This document shows positions 6,719 through 6,842 of a stretch of 6,842 nucleotides of DNA, one piece after another (the first letter of the stretch is position 1; each line of letters begins with the position of its first letter). This DNA is from Streptosporangiaceae bacterium (GTDB lineage Bacteria > Actinomycetota > Actinomycetes > Streptosporangiales > Streptosporangiaceae). The stretch lies in NCBI GenBank assembly GCA_030040415.1, contig JASHTT010000051.1, forward strand, positions 1 through 6,842. The letters are read 5' to 3'. The notes beneath the pieces were generated by a model. That model was not told the DNA's origin. It did not search any database and was given only the letters and a program-made list of their open reading frames with translations. The position numbers and the translations under genes were made by a program.

Positions 6719-6842
6719 CAGGGTTCCTCCCGCCTTTCCCGCGCCGCCCGGCCCATCCCTACGATGCGCAACGGCCGCCACGTGATGGCCGGGCTGAGCG
6801 GCACAGCCGTGCGCTCTCGCAGGCAGCCCGCCCAGACGCCAG
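6718..6842 (-). CDS. Probable 3' end of an upstream gene, overlapping the mftD start
   Basis: A minus-strand frame is open from the right edge to a TGA at 6720-6718, which shares its last base with the mftD ATG (TGATG). The 40 visible residues include WAGCLRERTAVPLSP and WRPLRIV, then an Arg/Glu-rich end (RAARERREEP). The overlap, the same strand and the mftD ribosome binding site inside the frame are what one expects of a coupled operon gene. A mycofactocin gene is the natural guess. The tail has only one Cys and shows no SPASM cysteine cluster, so nothing confirms MftC. The basic, Trp/Pro-containing tail would also fit the end of a membrane-associated glycosyltransferase such as MftF. Forty open codons are not strong proof in GC-rich DNA, and another frame of this segment is also open. 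Confidence 0.42.
   Translation of the reverse strand, partial: GVWAGCLRERTAVPLSPAITWRPLRIVGMGRAARERREEP
6725..6730 (-). promoter_or_regulatory. Ribosome binding site that fixes the mftD start
   Basis: GGAGGA on the minus strand lies 6 nt before the ATG at 6718. It supports this start over the in-frame ATG at 6781. Confidence 0.8.

Noticed and set aside
6719..6781. Extended mftD start at the ATG at 6781
   Set aside because: The 21 extra residues are low-complexity and absent from MftD as known. The GGAGGA site and TGATG overlap support the ATG at 6718.

Overview
The window is uniformly GC-rich, uses GC-ending codons throughout, and carries gene families typical of Actinomycetota: a very long cyclase-homology/STAND ATPase/LuxR regulator, a DrrAB-type ABC-2 exporter and a mycofactocin-maturation flavoenzyme. 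The enzyme closely resembles the mycobacterial MftD as I remember it. The sequence does not fix the genus. No RNA gene, CRISPR array, transposase or phage gene is visible.

Layout. Positions 1-167 (minus) hold the start of a secreted protein with a clear signal peptide, which runs off the left edge. Positions 168-310 are a divergent intergenic region with two short inverted repeats. Positions 311-3664 (plus) encode a 1117-residue multidomain transcriptional regulator. A 43-bp convergent gap follows. From there to the right edge everything lies on the minus strand, so transcription runs right to left: an unidentified upstream frame cut by the right edge (6842-6718), mftD (6718-5543), a 69-bp gap with a perfect 10-bp inverted repeat, an ABC ATPase gene (5473-4511) and its permease gene (4511-3708). 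The upstream frame and mftD, and the ATPase and permease genes, are each joined by a TGATG stop/start overlap.

How the genes may work together. MftD catalyses the last known oxidation that makes pre-mycofactocin, the redox-active core of the RiPP cofactor mycofactocin, so the right part of the window is probably the 3' end of a mycofactocin operon. The creatininase-like peptidase gene mftE, which follows mftD in mycobacteria, is not here; an ABC-2 exporter pair comes next. This is either a boundary between two operons or an exporter attached to the mycofactocin locus. The regulator converges on the exporter and could control it, but nothing in the sequence proves this.

The most notable points are the degenerate cyclase domain of the regulator, the unusual mftD neighbourhood, and the inverted repeat just upstream of the exporter start, which also holds a segment able to pair with the possible ribosome binding site. 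I see no strong evidence of an entirely new system.
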